Shown: one piece after another, positions 43,685 to 53,396 of the stretch
How positions within the stretch are numbered: position 1 is the stretch's first letter
How the letters are laid out: each line of letters opens with the position of its first letter
Assembly: GCF_002210285.1 (NCBI RefSeq)
Contig: NZ_MWQE01000001.1
Span: forward strand, 682,001-746,000
Length of the DNA: 64,000 bases
Source of the DNA: Fibrobacter sp. UWR2
GTDB taxonomy: Bacteria > Fibrobacterota > Fibrobacteria > Fibrobacterales > Fibrobacteraceae
Direction of reading: 5' to 3'
The notes under the pieces: model-generated
The model's database searches: none
Told to the model about the DNA's origin: nothing
The model's input: the letters and a program-made list of their open reading frames with translations, nothing else
Translations under genes and position numbers: made by a program

Positions 43685-44983
43685 ATGCTGAAAAAATTTC
43701 TCTGTCTATCAGTTGTTGGCTGTCTTGGCCTCTGGGCTTGCTCCGGAGACTCGACGTCTGCTGGTTCGACCGAAGATTCCATGATCCATAATGTCGCAAA
43801 GTCCGACTCGAATGCGATTCTCAAGTTCGCCTTGTGGAGCAGTTTGGACTCTATGGGCATTCCGGGCTATTTCAAGGCGGCCTCCGAAAAGGGAATTTAC
43901 GTTTATGACCCCTACACGCGCGATAACTTGCGCTGCCCGGCGCCGGCCTTGGCGATGGATGACAATACGCTGTTCTTTGATGAACTGGAGACCATTTACC
44001 AGGAAGGGGAACTGGTGGACGGTGTCTGCGGGAAGGCGGTGTCGTTGGCCGATGGCCAGGTGGCTCCGCTGGGTGTGAACCTGATTGATTCGATGAAGGT
44101 GGGAACGGTCGAATTCTGGTTCCATCCGGGTAAGGAATTCTACGATAAGCCGGCTCGTACCCTTCTGGGTAACGATGGTGCCCGAATTCATTTCTTCTAT
44201 AAAGATGGCGAGTTGATATTCCAGAAGAACCATCACAACCAGCATTTCTTTGTGAAGAATATGATTGCGCTGGATTCCGGCTGGAACCTGATTGCCGGTC
44301 AATGGGGCGATGGCTACATGAGCCTGTGGCTGAATGGCAAGCTGGTTGCCAAGAAAGAGCATGACTTGGGCTACGCTCCGGCCATGCGTGGAATCCCCTT
44401 CGAGAACCTTTTTGTGATAGGGTACAAGTCCAAGTGCTGCATGGAGGGTGTTGACCAGTATCAGGGAATGACGACTGCCGGTGCGTTCGACCAGTTCCGT
44501 ATTTCGAATGTAACGCGTTACGATGTCCAAGCCCCGGTTGTGGTCGTTGACTCCCTTCCGCCTGCGGCTGATCCTGCTGGTGAAAACGAAGAATCGGAAG
44601 ACGAACTCGACTCGCTCTCGGAAGGCCAGTGCTCTACAGGCATTGACATGTCAACGGATCTCGATTCGCTAGACAATAATGTCGTCCATCTTAAGCTAGT
44701 GACCGAAATGGTTTGCCCTCCGGATTATGAACTCGTAATAGACTCCAATGCGTATGACAAGTTTACCTATAGCCTTTACTTAAGGGATGGTTCGGTCGTC
44801 AAGGAACTGCTCCCCGTGGGTAGCGTTTACTATGGCTGCATTGACTTGACAGATTACAGTGATCCGAAGTTTAACGCTACTGCCTGCACTGGTTTGGCTC
44901 CGGGTACCTATCGATTGTACGTCACCTACGAAGGAAAGCGTAACTACTATGCCTTTAAGGTACAGGGTGAAATTGACGAATAG
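43685..44983 (+). CDS. LamG-like lipoprotein
   Basis: 432 residues. Lipoprotein signal with lipobox LWAC, then SGDSTSAGSTE. Residues 90-280 read as a concanavalin-A/LamG-type jelly roll (GTVEFWFHPGKEFYDKPA, ARIHFFYKDGELIF, GYMSLWLNGKLVAKKEHDLG, AFDQFRISNVTRYD). A Pro/Glu/Asp-rich linker leads to a C-terminal Cys-containing domain of about 110 residues (VVHLKLVTEMVCPPDYELV). AGGAAGGAG precedes ATG 43685. Probably surface-exposed glycan or protein binding; no partner gene is adjacent. Confidence 0.85.
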   Translation: MLKKFLCLSVVGCLGLWACSGDSTSAGSTEDSMIHNVAKSDSNAILKFALWSSLDSMGIPGYFKAASEKGIYVYDPYTRDNLRCPAPALAMDDNTLFFDELETIYQEGELVDGVCGKAVSLADGQVAPLGVNLIDSMKVGTVEFWFHPGKEFYDKPARTLLGNDGARIHFFYKDGELIFQKNHHNQHFFVKNMIALDSGWNLIAGQWGDGYMSLWLNGKLVAKKEHDLGYAPAMRGIPFENLFVIGYKSKCCMEGVDQYQGMTTAGAFDQFRISNVTRYDVQAPVVVVDSLPPAADPAGENEESEDELDSLSEGQCSTGIDMSTDLDSLDNNVVHLKLVTEMVCPPDYELVIDSNAYDKFTYSLYLRDGSVVKELLPVGSVYYGCIDLTDYSDPKFNATACTGLAPGTYRLYVTYEGKRNYYAFKVQGEIDE

Positions 44984-45005
44984 TATACCGCTTTGAATCG
45001 GATGG

Positions 45006-45031
45006 GCCCGGCTAAATAAGCCTGGCTTTTT
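45006..45031 (+). terminator. Terminator after the LamG-like lipoprotein
   Basis: GCCCGGCT and AGCCTGGC pair with one mismatch around AAATA, followed by five T. Lies 22 bp after the stop. Confidence 0.75.
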
Positions 45032-45073
45032 GTATTTACTTCGTAGATTCAAAAAAATTTTTAAATTGCGGAT

Positions 45074-48000
45074 ATGGCTTTTGTTCACCTGCAAGTTCAT
45101 TCCGAGTTTTCCGTTTTAAAATCGTCTGCACGTCTTGACGGCATCCTTGCCGCCGCTGCTGATGACAATGCTCCTGCAGTTGCCCTTACGGACCATGGAG
45201 CCATGTTTGGCATCTTGGAAATCCAGACTCGCGGCAAGGAATTGAACAAGGCTCGCAAGGAGAAGGGGCTCCCGCCGGTAAAGACCATTTACGGCTGCCA
45301 TGTCTATATTGATTCTCCAAGCGCAAGCCAGAAGGATCCGACGTCGTTTGAGCGCTTGACGCTTCTCGTGGAGAACGAGAAAGGCTACTACAACCTCTTG
45401 CGCATAGTCAGCTATCGCTATGAGGAGAGCGACCGCTGGGCTGAGATTCCCTCGGTTCCGCTGGATGTTGTGAACCAGCACAAGGAAGGTCTGATAGCCA
45501 TCGCGGGAGACTTCTTTAGCCGCTATGGCCAGAACGTGTCTTCGGGCCGAGACTCCCTGGCTCGCGAGTACATGGATTCCCTGGATAAGATTTTTGACAG
45601 GGACCATCTATACCTGTCTGTATGCGATAATGGTGTGCAACAACAGGGACGCGTGAATGAGTTCAATGTGAAACTCGCAAGCGAAATGGGACGCGAGGTG
45701 GTCGCTGTGGCCGATGTTCATTACATCAAGCCCGAAGACGCCATGGCCCACAAGGTGCTCCGTTGTATCTCGCTTAAGTGTACGCTAAACGATTTTACGG
45801 ATGCTCGCTTCCCGACGGATAAGTTCTATTTCCGCACCGAAGAAGAAATGCGAGCCCTTTTCGGGCATATTCCGGGCGCTATCGAGAATACGGTGAAGAT
45901 TGCGGAACGCTGCAACTTTACTGTAAAGACAGGTATTGGCGACGACTTCTGGCCGCGTTTTAAGATTCCCAAGGAATTCCTGGAATCCGAAGAATATACG
46001 CGCATCAAAGAAATCATGAAGGCGGAATACGATGCCGAGTATCCGGTAATCCGCGAACGTGAACTTAAGGGCGTTATCAAGGATAAAAAGAAAAAGGTCA
46101 CGGAGACATATTGTGCCGAAAAGGGAATTGAACCTGATGCGCTTACCGACGAAGATAAGGCTGAAATAGAACGCTTGTCACAGCCGGAATTCTTTACCGA
46201 AGAAGACAATAAGGCCTGGGACAAGAGCGTCCACAGGTGGTGCAAACCGGGTGGTGATGCCGATATCTACATTACCCACCTTTGTAACGAACGCTTAAAA
46301 TGGCGTTTCCCTGACGAGGATTTTAAGTTCCCTGCGCATGAGACCGACGTGGCCAAGCGCATGTACAAGGAACTCAACTGTATCCGCAACATGAACGTGG
46401 CTGGCTACCTGCTCATTGTGTGGGACTTTATCAACTGGTCCCGCGAACACGGTATTCCCGTGGGTCCGGGGCGTGGTTCTGCGGCAGGTTCACTTGTCAC
46501 CTACATCATCGGCATTACCGACATTGATCCGCTCAAGTTCGACTTGCTTTTCGAACGATTCTTGAACCCGGAACGTGTGAGCATGCCCGATATCGATACG
46601 GACTTTGCTGACCGCGACCGCGGGCGCGTTATCCAGTACGTGACCGACAAGTACGGCTACGATTGCGTCGGGCAGATTATTACCTACGGTATGCTCAAGT
46701 CGAAGGCCGTGGTGACCGATGTGGCGCGAGTGCTCGGGTTCCCGCCGGCAGAGGCGAAGCAGATTACCAAGCTGTTTCCGCAGCGTACCTTGAATTTCAG
46801 CCTGAAGCAGGCTTGGACGGGTAAAGACAAGAAGGGAAATAATCTTGAAGATGGTTATAGTCCAGAACCCTTGCAGGCGTTCATAAATAGCCGCGCCAGT
46901 TACCAGAACCTTTGGGATATTGCGAAAAAGCTTGAGGATTTGCCCCGACAGACTGGCGTGCATGCGTGCGGCGTGGTGATTACGCCGACCCCGATTTACA
47001 ACCTGGCTCCGTTATACCGTGCGGCTCCTGCTGACACTCCGGTGGTGATGTACGACAAGCATTATGCCGAAGATATTGGCCTTTTGAAGATGGACTTCCT
47101 TGGCCTCATCAACTTGTCCATCATCCAGGACACGGTCAACATGGTCAAGAAAAATCGCGGGATTGATTTGGACATGGGCCATATCCCGCTCGATGACAAG
47201 AAGACTTTTGACTTGCTTGGCAAGGGCATGACGACTACGGTGTTCCAGTTCGAATCTCCGGGTATGCAGAAGTACCTGCGCGAACTGAAACCGACGCGAA
47301 TCTTTGACTTGATCGCTATGAACGCGCTGTACCGTCCGGGGCCGATTGACCAGATTCCGCACTTTATTGCACGTAAGAACGGCAAGGAAGAAATCGACTG
47401 CTACCATCCGGATTTGGAACAGGTCCTGGGCGAAACGTACGGCGTTATCGTTTACCAGGAACAGGTGATGAAACTCGCCCAGATTCTGGGCGGCTACACG
47501 CTGGGTGGCGCTGACAATATCCGCCGTATCATGGCGAAAAAAATGCCCGAAAAGATGGCAAAACTTGAACCGGAGTTCTTCCAGAAGTGCCTGGATAAGG
47601 GCTACGACAAGGCCATGATCCAGAAGGTCTGGGACGCCGTGCTCCCGTTCTGCGGATACGCGTTCAACAAGAGTCATGCTGCCGCCTATGCCTACGTGGC
47701 TTACCAGACGGCTTACCTGAAGGCGAATTATGGCCCCGAGTACATGGCTGCCTCGATGACCTCGAAGATGGGCAAGACCGAAGATATCGTTACCATCATC
47801 CAGGAATGCAAGCGCATCAATATCCAGGTTCTTTCCCCGAATATCAATACGTCGTATGGCGTATTTACGGCGGACAAGGAGGGACATGTCCTTTATGGCT
47901 TGGCTGGCATCCGCAACGTGGGCCTTGCCGTCGTCGAAGATGTGGTTGCCGAACGCGAGAAGCGCGGCCCCTTCAAGGATATTTTTGATTTCTGTAAGCG

Positions 48001-48955
48001 CGTTGCGGAATACCAGGGGGCTTTCAAGGAAAAGCATCCGCCTCTGAACAAGAAAGTCCTGGAATGCCTAATTATGGCCGGTGCGCTTGATTCGTTCCCC
48101 GGTAATCGAGCAGTCCTTATGGCGACGGTCGATAGGGCCATCGAGGTGGCCGCCAAGCACCAAGAAGAAAAGTCGATGGGGCAGATGTCCCTGTTTGACA
48201 TGGGCGGCGCTAGCGCTTCGATGGAGAATACCGCCGAAGTCTTGGAAGATGCAGAAGAATGGAGCTGTATGGAAATGCTCAACAAGGAACGCGAAGTCCT
48301 TGGCATGTTCCTTTCGGGCCATCCGCTCGATGAATTCCGCCCCGAACTTAAGGGATTTACTACGGTATCGCTTGCTTATGACGACTTGAAAAAGAAGGTG
48401 GATAGCCTAGTTGTCGTTGGCGGCGTCGTTATACAGATGAAGTCCATCGAAACCAAGCGTGGAGACACGATTGGCGTGGGCATGATCCGCGATTTCCATA
48501 GCGATGTGGAACTCTTCTTCAAGAAGGATACTTGGGAAAACCTCCGCGACCACATTTCTGAAGACGACCGCATTCTTGTGAAGGGACTTCTCGGTTACAA
48601 GCGCGATAAGGAACGCAAGATGACCGAGGAACTCCAGATAACAGTCGAGGAAGTCGTACAACTCGATACGGTGCGTGAATCTATGGTGAACTTTATCCAC
48701 GTTTGCATGGATTCTGTCATTTTCTCGGATGAGTTCCTTGCGAAGATGGAGGAAGGTCTCCAGCGCTTTGTTGCCGATACCGAAATGGGGGACCATCCCT
48801 GTGAACTTGTCTGCCATGTGGAAACGGAATCCGGCTACGAGCATGCCATTGTGCTGCACAAGTACAAGGTCCTCTACACGCAGGAACTACTTGCGTGGCT
48901 GCGTCAGGACCTGGGCATCATGAAATTGTGGGTGTCTCCGAAATCGAGACGTTAG
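45074..48955 (+). CDS. dnaE: DNA polymerase III alpha subunit
   Basis: Replicative polymerase, 1293 residues. PHP domain at the N-terminus (HLQVHSEFSVLKSSARLDG, ALTDHGAMFG, AVADVHYI). Polymerase core with GPGRGSAAGSLVTY, catalytic Asp pair in PDIDTDFADRDRGR and third Asp in LLKMDFLGLINL. Then YRPGPIDQIPHFIARKNGKE, VYQEQVMKLAQ, and a helix-hairpin-helix/OB C-terminal region. It is longer than E. coli DnaE (1160), partly from a charged insertion near 310-390 (ELKGVIKDKKKKVTETYC). It is one base from lpxB. Confidence 0.97.
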   Translation: MAFVHLQVHSEFSVLKSSARLDGILAAAADDNAPAVALTDHGAMFGILEIQTRGKELNKARKEKGLPPVKTIYGCHVYIDSPSASQKDPTSFERLTLLVENEKGYYNLLRIVSYRYEESDRWAEIPSVPLDVVNQHKEGLIAIAGDFFSRYGQNVSSGRDSLAREYMDSLDKIFDRDHLYLSVCDNGVQQQGRVNEFNVKLASEMGREVVAVADVHYIKPEDAMAHKVLRCISLKCTLNDFTDARFPTDKFYFRTEEEMRALFGHIPGAIENTVKIAERCNFTVKTGIGDDFWPRFKIPKEFLESEEYTRIKEIMKAEYDAEYPVIRERELKGVIKDKKKKVTETYCAEKGIEPDALTDEDKAEIERLSQPEFFTEEDNKAWDKSVHRWCKPGGDADIYITHLCNERLKWRFPDEDFKFPAHETDVAKRMYKELNCIRNMNVAGYLLIVWDFINWSREHGIPVGPGRGSAAGSLVTYIIGITDIDPLKFDLLFERFLNPERVSMPDIDTDFADRDRGRVIQYVTDKYGYDCVGQIITYGMLKSKAVVTDVARVLGFPPAEAKQITKLFPQRTLNFSLKQAWTGKDKKGNNLEDGYSPEPLQAFINSRASYQNLWDIAKKLEDLPRQTGVHACGVVITPTPIYNLAPLYRAAPADTPVVMYDKHYAEDIGLLKMDFLGLINLSIIQDTVNMVKKNRGIDLDMGHIPLDDKKTFDLLGKGMTTTVFQFESPGMQKYLRELKPTRIFDLIAMNALYRPGPIDQIPHFIARKNGKEEIDCYHPDLEQVLGETYGVIVYQEQVMKLAQILGGYTLGGADNIRRIMAKKMPEKMAKLEPEFFQKCLDKGYDKAMIQKVWDAVLPFCGYAFNKSHAAAYAYVAYQTAYLKANYGPEYMAASMTSKMGKTEDIVTIIQECKRINIQVLSPNINTSYGVFTADKEGHVLYGLAGIRNVGLAVVEDVVAEREKRGPFKDIFDFCKRVAEYQGAFKEKHPPLNKKVLECLIMAGALDSFPGNRAVLMATVDRAIEVAAKHQEEKSMGQMSLFDMGGASASMENTAEVLEDAEEWSCMEMLNKEREVLGMFLSGHPLDEFRPELKGFTTVSLAYDDLKKKVDSLVVVGGVVIQMKSIETKRGDTIGVGMIRDFHSDVELFFKKDTWENLRDHISEDDRILVKGLLGYKRDKERKMTEELQITVEEVVQLDTVRESMVNFIHVCMDSVIFSDEFLAKMEEGLQRFVADTEMGDHPCELVCHVETESGYEHAIVLHKYKVLYTQELLAWLRQDLGIMKLWVSPKSRR

Positions 48956-48956
48956 T

Positions 48957-50087
48957 ATGCACACCCCTTTTGTCCTTTTTTGTGCGGGCGAGGATTCCGG
49001 CGACGTGCTGGGAGAATCCCTCGTGCGTGAGGCGGTCTATTTGGGGCTCATTGCCCGAGGTGTGGGCGGTTTCCGGATGCAGGCGGCGGGGCTTGATGTT
49101 GTCGAAGATTATGAGACGCTGCCTGTATCGGGGTTCCTTGATATTTTTCCGCGCGTGTTCCGCTTGAAGCGGATCTTGGCGCATCTTGAAGGTCTGTTGA
49201 AGAGCGAAGACTGCGTTGCTGTAGTTTGCATCGACTATCCCGGGTTCAACATGAAACTCATACAGATGGCGGAAAGACTGAAAAAGCCTGCCCTGTATGT
49301 GGCGCCCCCGCAGGCATGGGCCTGGAAAAGCAGCCGCGTAAAGCGCCTACGTAAAGCGCGCTTGGCGGTGCTGTTTGATTTCGAACGTAAGTTCTATGAG
49401 GAACGCGGCTGTAGGGTGGAATGCCTCCAACACCCCTTCCCGCGGGTTGTCGGCAGCAACTTGAATTCAAACTTACTCCTCCTTCCCGGTAGTCGTAAGT
49501 CGCAGGCTCTCCGCAACCTCCCGTTCTTTGCCGCAGTCGCATCGCAGTGGCATTCCGCAAATCCGTCTGGCCGTATAACCGTACTGGCTTCGCGTGAAGC
49601 CCTTGTCGAACCGTTTGCTCGGGCGCTTTGCAAATCCTGCGGGCAGAAAATTCCCGAGTGGATTTCTGTTGAAATCCCTCCCGTCGATGCCGCCGCCCGT
49701 GCCGCCATGTTTGCGGAATATTCCTATGCGCTTTCTGCTCCGGGGTCTGCTTCCCTTGAACTTGCGCGTTCCGGCGTGCCTCTTGTGATTGCGGGCGTAA
49801 TCGAACCTCTCACTTATTTTGTCGGGAGCCGCTTCGTGAAAACGGATTTCTTTGCGCTCCCGAATATTCTGCTTAAGCGCGCGGCTGTTCCTGAATTCTT
49901 CTTTATGCGTGGCGGTTCGCGCCAAAAGGCCTGCATTGACAGGGTCGCAGATGCCCTTGTTCAATGCAATACAGAAACATCCAGGGCGATTGCGGATGCC
50001 CTGGATGAAACGTTTGTGAATGCGAAAAGCCCCGAATCGCTAATGCTTGAATTTCTTGGCGAGTTCGTCAAGCGTGATGCGCATTAG
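48957..50087 (+). CDS. lpxB: Lipid-A-disaccharide synthase
   Basis: Condenses UDP-diacylglucosamine and lipid X in lipid A synthesis, at the inner membrane. 376 residues, GT19. FCAGEDSGDVLGESLV, GVGGFRMQAAGLDV, VVCIDYPGFNMKL, APPQAWAWKSSRVKRL, LLPGSRKSQALRNLP and the C-terminal SAPGSASLELARSGVPLV. Follows dnaE by 1 bp. Its 3' end overlaps the 3' end of mutL on the other strand by 48 bp. Confidence 0.95.
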   Translation: MHTPFVLFCAGEDSGDVLGESLVREAVYLGLIARGVGGFRMQAAGLDVVEDYETLPVSGFLDIFPRVFRLKRILAHLEGLLKSEDCVAVVCIDYPGFNMKLIQMAERLKKPALYVAPPQAWAWKSSRVKRLRKARLAVLFDFERKFYEERGCRVECLQHPFPRVVGSNLNSNLLLLPGSRKSQALRNLPFFAAVASQWHSANPSGRITVLASREALVEPFARALCKSCGQKIPEWISVEIPPVDAAARAAMFAEYSYALSAPGSASLELARSGVPLVIAGVIEPLTYFVGSRFVKTDFFALPNILLKRAAVPEFFFMRGGSRQKACIDRVADALVQCNTETSRAIADALDETFVNAKSPESLMLEFLGEFVKRDAH

Positions 50088-51881
50088 TGTCGGCGCGCCA
50101 TAGGGCGATTTTAGCGGTTCCTCTGTCGACATCAGTTGCCCCATCAACTGGGCCATTTCTTCGGGTTTGAGCTTGTCGCCGGCTTGGTAGGCGTTTGTCT
50201 TGGACCATGCCTTCGCGATGGTATCCGTGATGTGCTTCGGATCGGCATCGCCGGTTTCTGCGCAACTGTCCAGAAACTGGTGGACCGCCTTGATGGCACG
50301 GGAAAGGGGGAGCGCGCTGGGTATTGAGCGAATCTGGAAAGTGTCTCCACCGAAGTGCTCCACGAAGAATCCGAGTTTCTTCAGCTGCATCTCGACGCTT
50401 GAGAAAACCTGTTTCTCCATCTTCGAGAACTCGATCAGTTCCGGAAATAGGAGTTCCTGGCTGTCGAGGTCCGAGCCGTTTTCGAGTGTTGCAAGCGCTC
50501 GCTCATACAGAATACGCGAGTGTGCCGCATGCTGGTCGATGATAAGCAGGCCTTCCGCATCTTCTCCGGCGATATAGGTGTTTGCAATCTGGAAAAGTGT
50601 CGGGGGCGTCCACGGGGCGCTCTCGGGCTTTGGCTCGGGAACGTTGCCTTGTCCAGGTTCAAGAGAGATGATTTTTCCGGCTTCCGGTTGGGAAAATAGG
50701 TCCTGAACGTCGTCCGCTACACTGTAGCTGTTGGTCTTTTGCCTGTCGCTTACTTCGTTAGTGCGCGGAACTTCCGGTATCTTGTAAATCGGGGCGCTAT
50801 AGGCGGGTGCGGCCTGGTATTGCGGTACGGGCGCATCGCCGGTGTCTGCCTGGACCATACTCGCGCTCAGGTCGATAAATGGGGATTTCGCTTCTAAATC
50901 TTTCTGGAACGTATCGCGTATGGCGTGATTCACTACGAGGAACACGAGGTTCTGGTTTGCAAAACGCACTTCGCGCTTTGCGGGGTGGACGTTCACGTCG
51001 AATTCCTGGTCCGGCATGTCGAGGAACAGTACCGTGACGGGCTTGCACTGTGCGCCATAGGGCTCGTAAGCCTGAGAAATCGCCTTTGCAATCACCTTGC
51101 TTTCGATGGGCCTCTTGCGCATAAAGAGGAACTGGTGGTGGCGCTTGCCGTTTGTTTCGGTTGTGGGGGAGATGTAGCCCGAAACATGGACTCCTGCCTC
51201 GGTGTAGTCGACAGGCAATAGGTTCTTGGCGACTCCGGAGCCGATGGCCTCTGCCAGTCGAGAGCGCAGTTCTCCCGGAACTCCGATAAATACGGCCTTG
51301 TCGCCCACCTTGTAGTCAAAGCGGATCTCGGGGTGTGCGATGGCGGTCTTCAGTACGACGTCAAGGATTCTTGTTCCCTCGGATGTCTCGCTCCCGAGGA
51401 ATGTGCGGCGAACAGGCGTATTGAAGAAAAGGTCCTCGATAAGGAATGTCGTACCATGACCGGAGGTGTAAGTTTGTTCGTCCTCGATGTTGCCGCCCTT
51501 GAGGATAAGTCTGCCGCCATCTCCGTCTTCGGTGGCGGTCGAAATGGTCATTTTCGATATGGCGGCAATGGAGGCGACTGCTTCTCCGCGGAAACCATTT
51601 GTCTGCAGGTGGAAAAGGTCATCTGCAGATTGCAGTTTGGACGTTGTATGGCGAAGGTAGCACAAATTCAGGTCTTCCTTGCCCATGCCTTTTCCGTTGT
51701 CTGCAACGAGAATCTTTTTCTTGCCGCCCTGCTCGATTTGGACCTGTATACGTGTCGCGCCGGCGTCTATAGAGTTTTCGATAAGTTCCTTAACGGCGGA
51801 TGCAGGGCGCTCGATAACCTCGCCCGCAGCTATTTTATTGATTATTTCGTCCGTTAAAATGTGTATTTCGGCGCTTTTCAT
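50040..51881 (-). CDS. mutL: DNA mismatch repair protein MutL, apparently lacking the nuclease site
   Basis: 613 residues from ATG 51881. N-terminal GHKL ATPase: IAAGEVIERPASAVKELIENSIDAGAT in pieces, DNGKGMGKEDL, TSKLQSADDL, GFRGEAVASIAAIS, and a transducer domain with FLDMPDQEFDVNVHPAKREVRF. In the C-terminal dimerisation domain the metal motif DQHAxxExxxxE reads DQHAAHSRILYE (first Glu replaced by Ser), and the usual CPHGRP near the end reads SPYGAPTLM. Both changes suggest no endonuclease activity. The long linker is Pro/Gln-rich. A TATATTTT box is 4 nt before the ATG. Confidence 0.96.
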   Translation of the reverse strand: MKSAEIHILTDEIINKIAAGEVIERPASAVKELIENSIDAGATRIQVQIEQGGKKKILVADNGKGMGKEDLNLCYLRHTTSKLQSADDLFHLQTNGFRGEAVASIAAISKMTISTATEDGDGGRLILKGGNIEDEQTYTSGHGTTFLIEDLFFNTPVRRTFLGSETSEGTRILDVVLKTAIAHPEIRFDYKVGDKAVFIGVPGELRSRLAEAIGSGVAKNLLPVDYTEAGVHVSGYISPTTETNGKRHHQFLFMRKRPIESKVIAKAISQAYEPYGAQCKPVTVLFLDMPDQEFDVNVHPAKREVRFANQNLVFLVVNHAIRDTFQKDLEAKSPFIDLSASMVQADTGDAPVPQYQAAPAYSAPIYKIPEVPRTNEVSDRQKTNSYSVADDVQDLFSQPEAGKIISLEPGQGNVPEPKPESAPWTPPTLFQIANTYIAGEDAEGLLIIDQHAAHSRILYERALATLENGSDLDSQELLFPELIEFSKMEKQVFSSVEMQLKKLGFFVEHFGGDTFQIRSIPSALPLSRAIKAVHQFLDSCAETGDADPKHITDTIAKAWSKTNAYQAGDKLKPEEMAQLMGQLMSTEEPLKSPYGAPTLMRITLDELAKKFKH

Positions 51882-51885
51882 ACCC

Positions 51886-51893
51886 AAAATATA
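51886..51893 (-). promoter_or_regulatory. TATATTTT box before mutL
   Basis: On the minus strand, 4 nt before ATG 51881, with no ribosome site between. Confidence 0.35.
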
Positions 51894-51967
51894 GACATTT
51901 ACCACGCTGTACCTCTATTTTTTGTTAAAATGCAGTTGGATTCCGGTGGTTAGGGGTCTCCAAAAAA

Positions 51968-51973
51968 GAGAGG
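51968..51973 (+). promoter_or_regulatory. GAGAGG ribosome site deciding a GTG start
   Basis: GAGAGG is 8 nt before GTG 51982. The in-frame ATG codons at 52000 and 52027 have no comparable site. Confidence 0.5.
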
Positions 51974-51981
51974 ATAGAATA

Positions 51982-53280
51982 GTGATTTCGAATTTCTTTA
52001 TGCAACTGGCTCATATAGAGTTGCTGATGACCTATTCGGTCAAGGATATTCTTTCGCTTGTTCGTCGTGATGCACGATTCGATACAAAACTGGTAAACGA
52101 TCTGTTTTTCGAAGGTACTTTCATTGACGAAAATTCACACCACTTCGTTTTCGATAACCTGGTGCAATGGTTGTACGACCGTGGTGAAAACCCCGATGAT
52201 TTTGTGGAGCGTATTGTAAAGCGCTGTGCCGACTTCGAAGCTGTTCCGGCTCGTAGCGTTCTTCGTACCTACCTCCCATTTGTATCGCAGTTCTACCAGA
52301 CGCAAGACGTTCGTGCTCTTTGCCTGGAAATCATTCCCAAACGCTACCCGTTCTTGATTAATGCTGGAATCTTGCGCGATACAACCGAGAATGACGAAAG
52401 GAATATGTACTTCTCGTTCCAGTTCGAGACGCCGGGTGCCTTGGTATCGAACCCGATGCGCTGGGTTCTTGGTCTTTTCCGCATTGGCCCGCTCCTCTTG
52501 AACACGCCTGCCTATGAGCATATGGGCTATGTCGCGACGCAGACCTCTTTTATTGAAGCTCTGGAAAATCGCGTTCCGGCCGAAATGATAGATGGAAACG
52601 TGTATGTGGGTGACCGCCTGGTTGGCCGGACCACCACCTTTGGTGAATGTATCGATCAGTTCGGTTTTGATTGGCCGAGAACTTCCGAACGGGAGATGGG
52701 CTGCGTGCTCGCTCTTGAAGATGTCTGCGACGCCAAGACGAACGCACTCTTGCTGCGTAAGGGTTGCTATTACGGAACTCCGAGCAACATCCTCGATGCG
52801 AGGTTCAAGGCGAATGTCGTCACTCAGGAACCGTTCCTCAAGTTGATGAGCTCTGTGGTGAAGCAGGAGTTTGATGTCTGGCAGCCGATCCAGAAGGCTC
52901 AGGAACAACTTCTCGGAGCAATGAATGACTCTGTAGAAGTGGTGTATTACAAGAGCGATGATTCCATCTCTGTGAACAGCAAGCACCTGATGCGCAACGT
53001 TCCGGCGCGCATCCTCCGCAACCTGCTTCGCGAGTATACGGCTACTGGCCGCGAGGAATACGAAAACCGCGAGTTCAAGCGTGATCCGTCTATCTGCATG
53101 GACCCGCTGCGCCCGAACTTCGAAAGCCGATTGAACCGTGTTATTGCTCACATCAACGGCACCGAAGAGAAGGATGGCTCCATGAGCGAGGGCGTGAAGA
53201 AGTATTTCGAGATCGAACGCCATCGTCGTGGCGGCTTCCGCTTCTTGCCCAAGTGCAAAATCATTTTCCGCGAAGAATAA
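51982..53280 (+). CDS. Unknown protein, 432 residues
   Basis: No family recognised. Soluble-looking, acidic-to-neutral, without signal peptide or membrane segment. Segments: YSVKDILSLVRRDARFDTKLVNDLF, a middle part MRWVLGLFRIGPLLLNTPAYEHMGYVA split by short loops, and a basic C-terminal end IERHRRGGFRFLPKCKIIFREE. Start GTG 51982 is chosen from the GAGAGG site; ATG 52027 (MTYSVKDIL) is the main alternative. It stands alone between divergent mutL and a terminator. Codon use matches core genes, so it is probably conserved within the lineage. Confidence 0.75.
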   Translation: MISNFFMQLAHIELLMTYSVKDILSLVRRDARFDTKLVNDLFFEGTFIDENSHHFVFDNLVQWLYDRGENPDDFVERIVKRCADFEAVPARSVLRTYLPFVSQFYQTQDVRALCLEIIPKRYPFLINAGILRDTTENDERNMYFSFQFETPGALVSNPMRWVLGLFRIGPLLLNTPAYEHMGYVATQTSFIEALENRVPAEMIDGNVYVGDRLVGRTTTFGECIDQFGFDWPRTSEREMGCVLALEDVCDAKTNALLLRKGCYYGTPSNILDARFKANVVTQEPFLKLMSSVVKQEFDVWQPIQKAQEQLLGAMNDSVEVVYYKSDDSISVNSKHLMRNVPARILRNLLREYTATGREEYENREFKRDPSICMDPLRPNFESRLNRVIAHINGTEEKDGSMSEGVKKYFEIERHRRGGFRFLPKCKIIFREE

Positions 53281-53310
53281 ATTTTTACATAATTTTTTCG
53301 CAAAAAACAC

Positions 53311-53339
53311 AAAAAACACTTGCCGGATGTGTTTTTTTA
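53311..53339. terminator. Bidirectional terminator at 53.3 kb
   Basis: AAAAAACAC (53311-53319) pairs with GTGTTTTTT (53329-53337) around a 9-nt loop, with T-runs on both strands. It ends the 432-residue unknown gene on plus and would end the mini-ORF on minus. Confidence 0.8.
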
Positions 53340-53348
53340 TGGTATATT

Positions 53349-53396
53349 TTAAACGTTGGGATGATTGAAAGGTAAATCCTCAAACGACTCCATCAT
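53349..53396 (-). CDS. Candidate 15-residue leader or micro-protein
   Basis: ATG 53396 opens MMESFEDLPFNHPNV followed by TAA. It is supported by a strong AGGAGG 6 nt upstream (53403-53408) and by a terminator directly downstream on the same strand. The 18 bp containing the ribosome site are almost identical to those before the lipoprotein gene at 14280. It could be a leader peptide, a decayed gene start or chance. The opposite strand of the same stretch also has a possible promoter (TATATTTT, 53343) and terminator. Confidence 0.3.
   Translation of the reverse strand: MMESFEDLPFNHPNV

Noticed and set aside
47012-48037. 341-codon minus-strand ORF inside dnaE
   Set aside because: Antisense shadow of a full-length polymerase gene.
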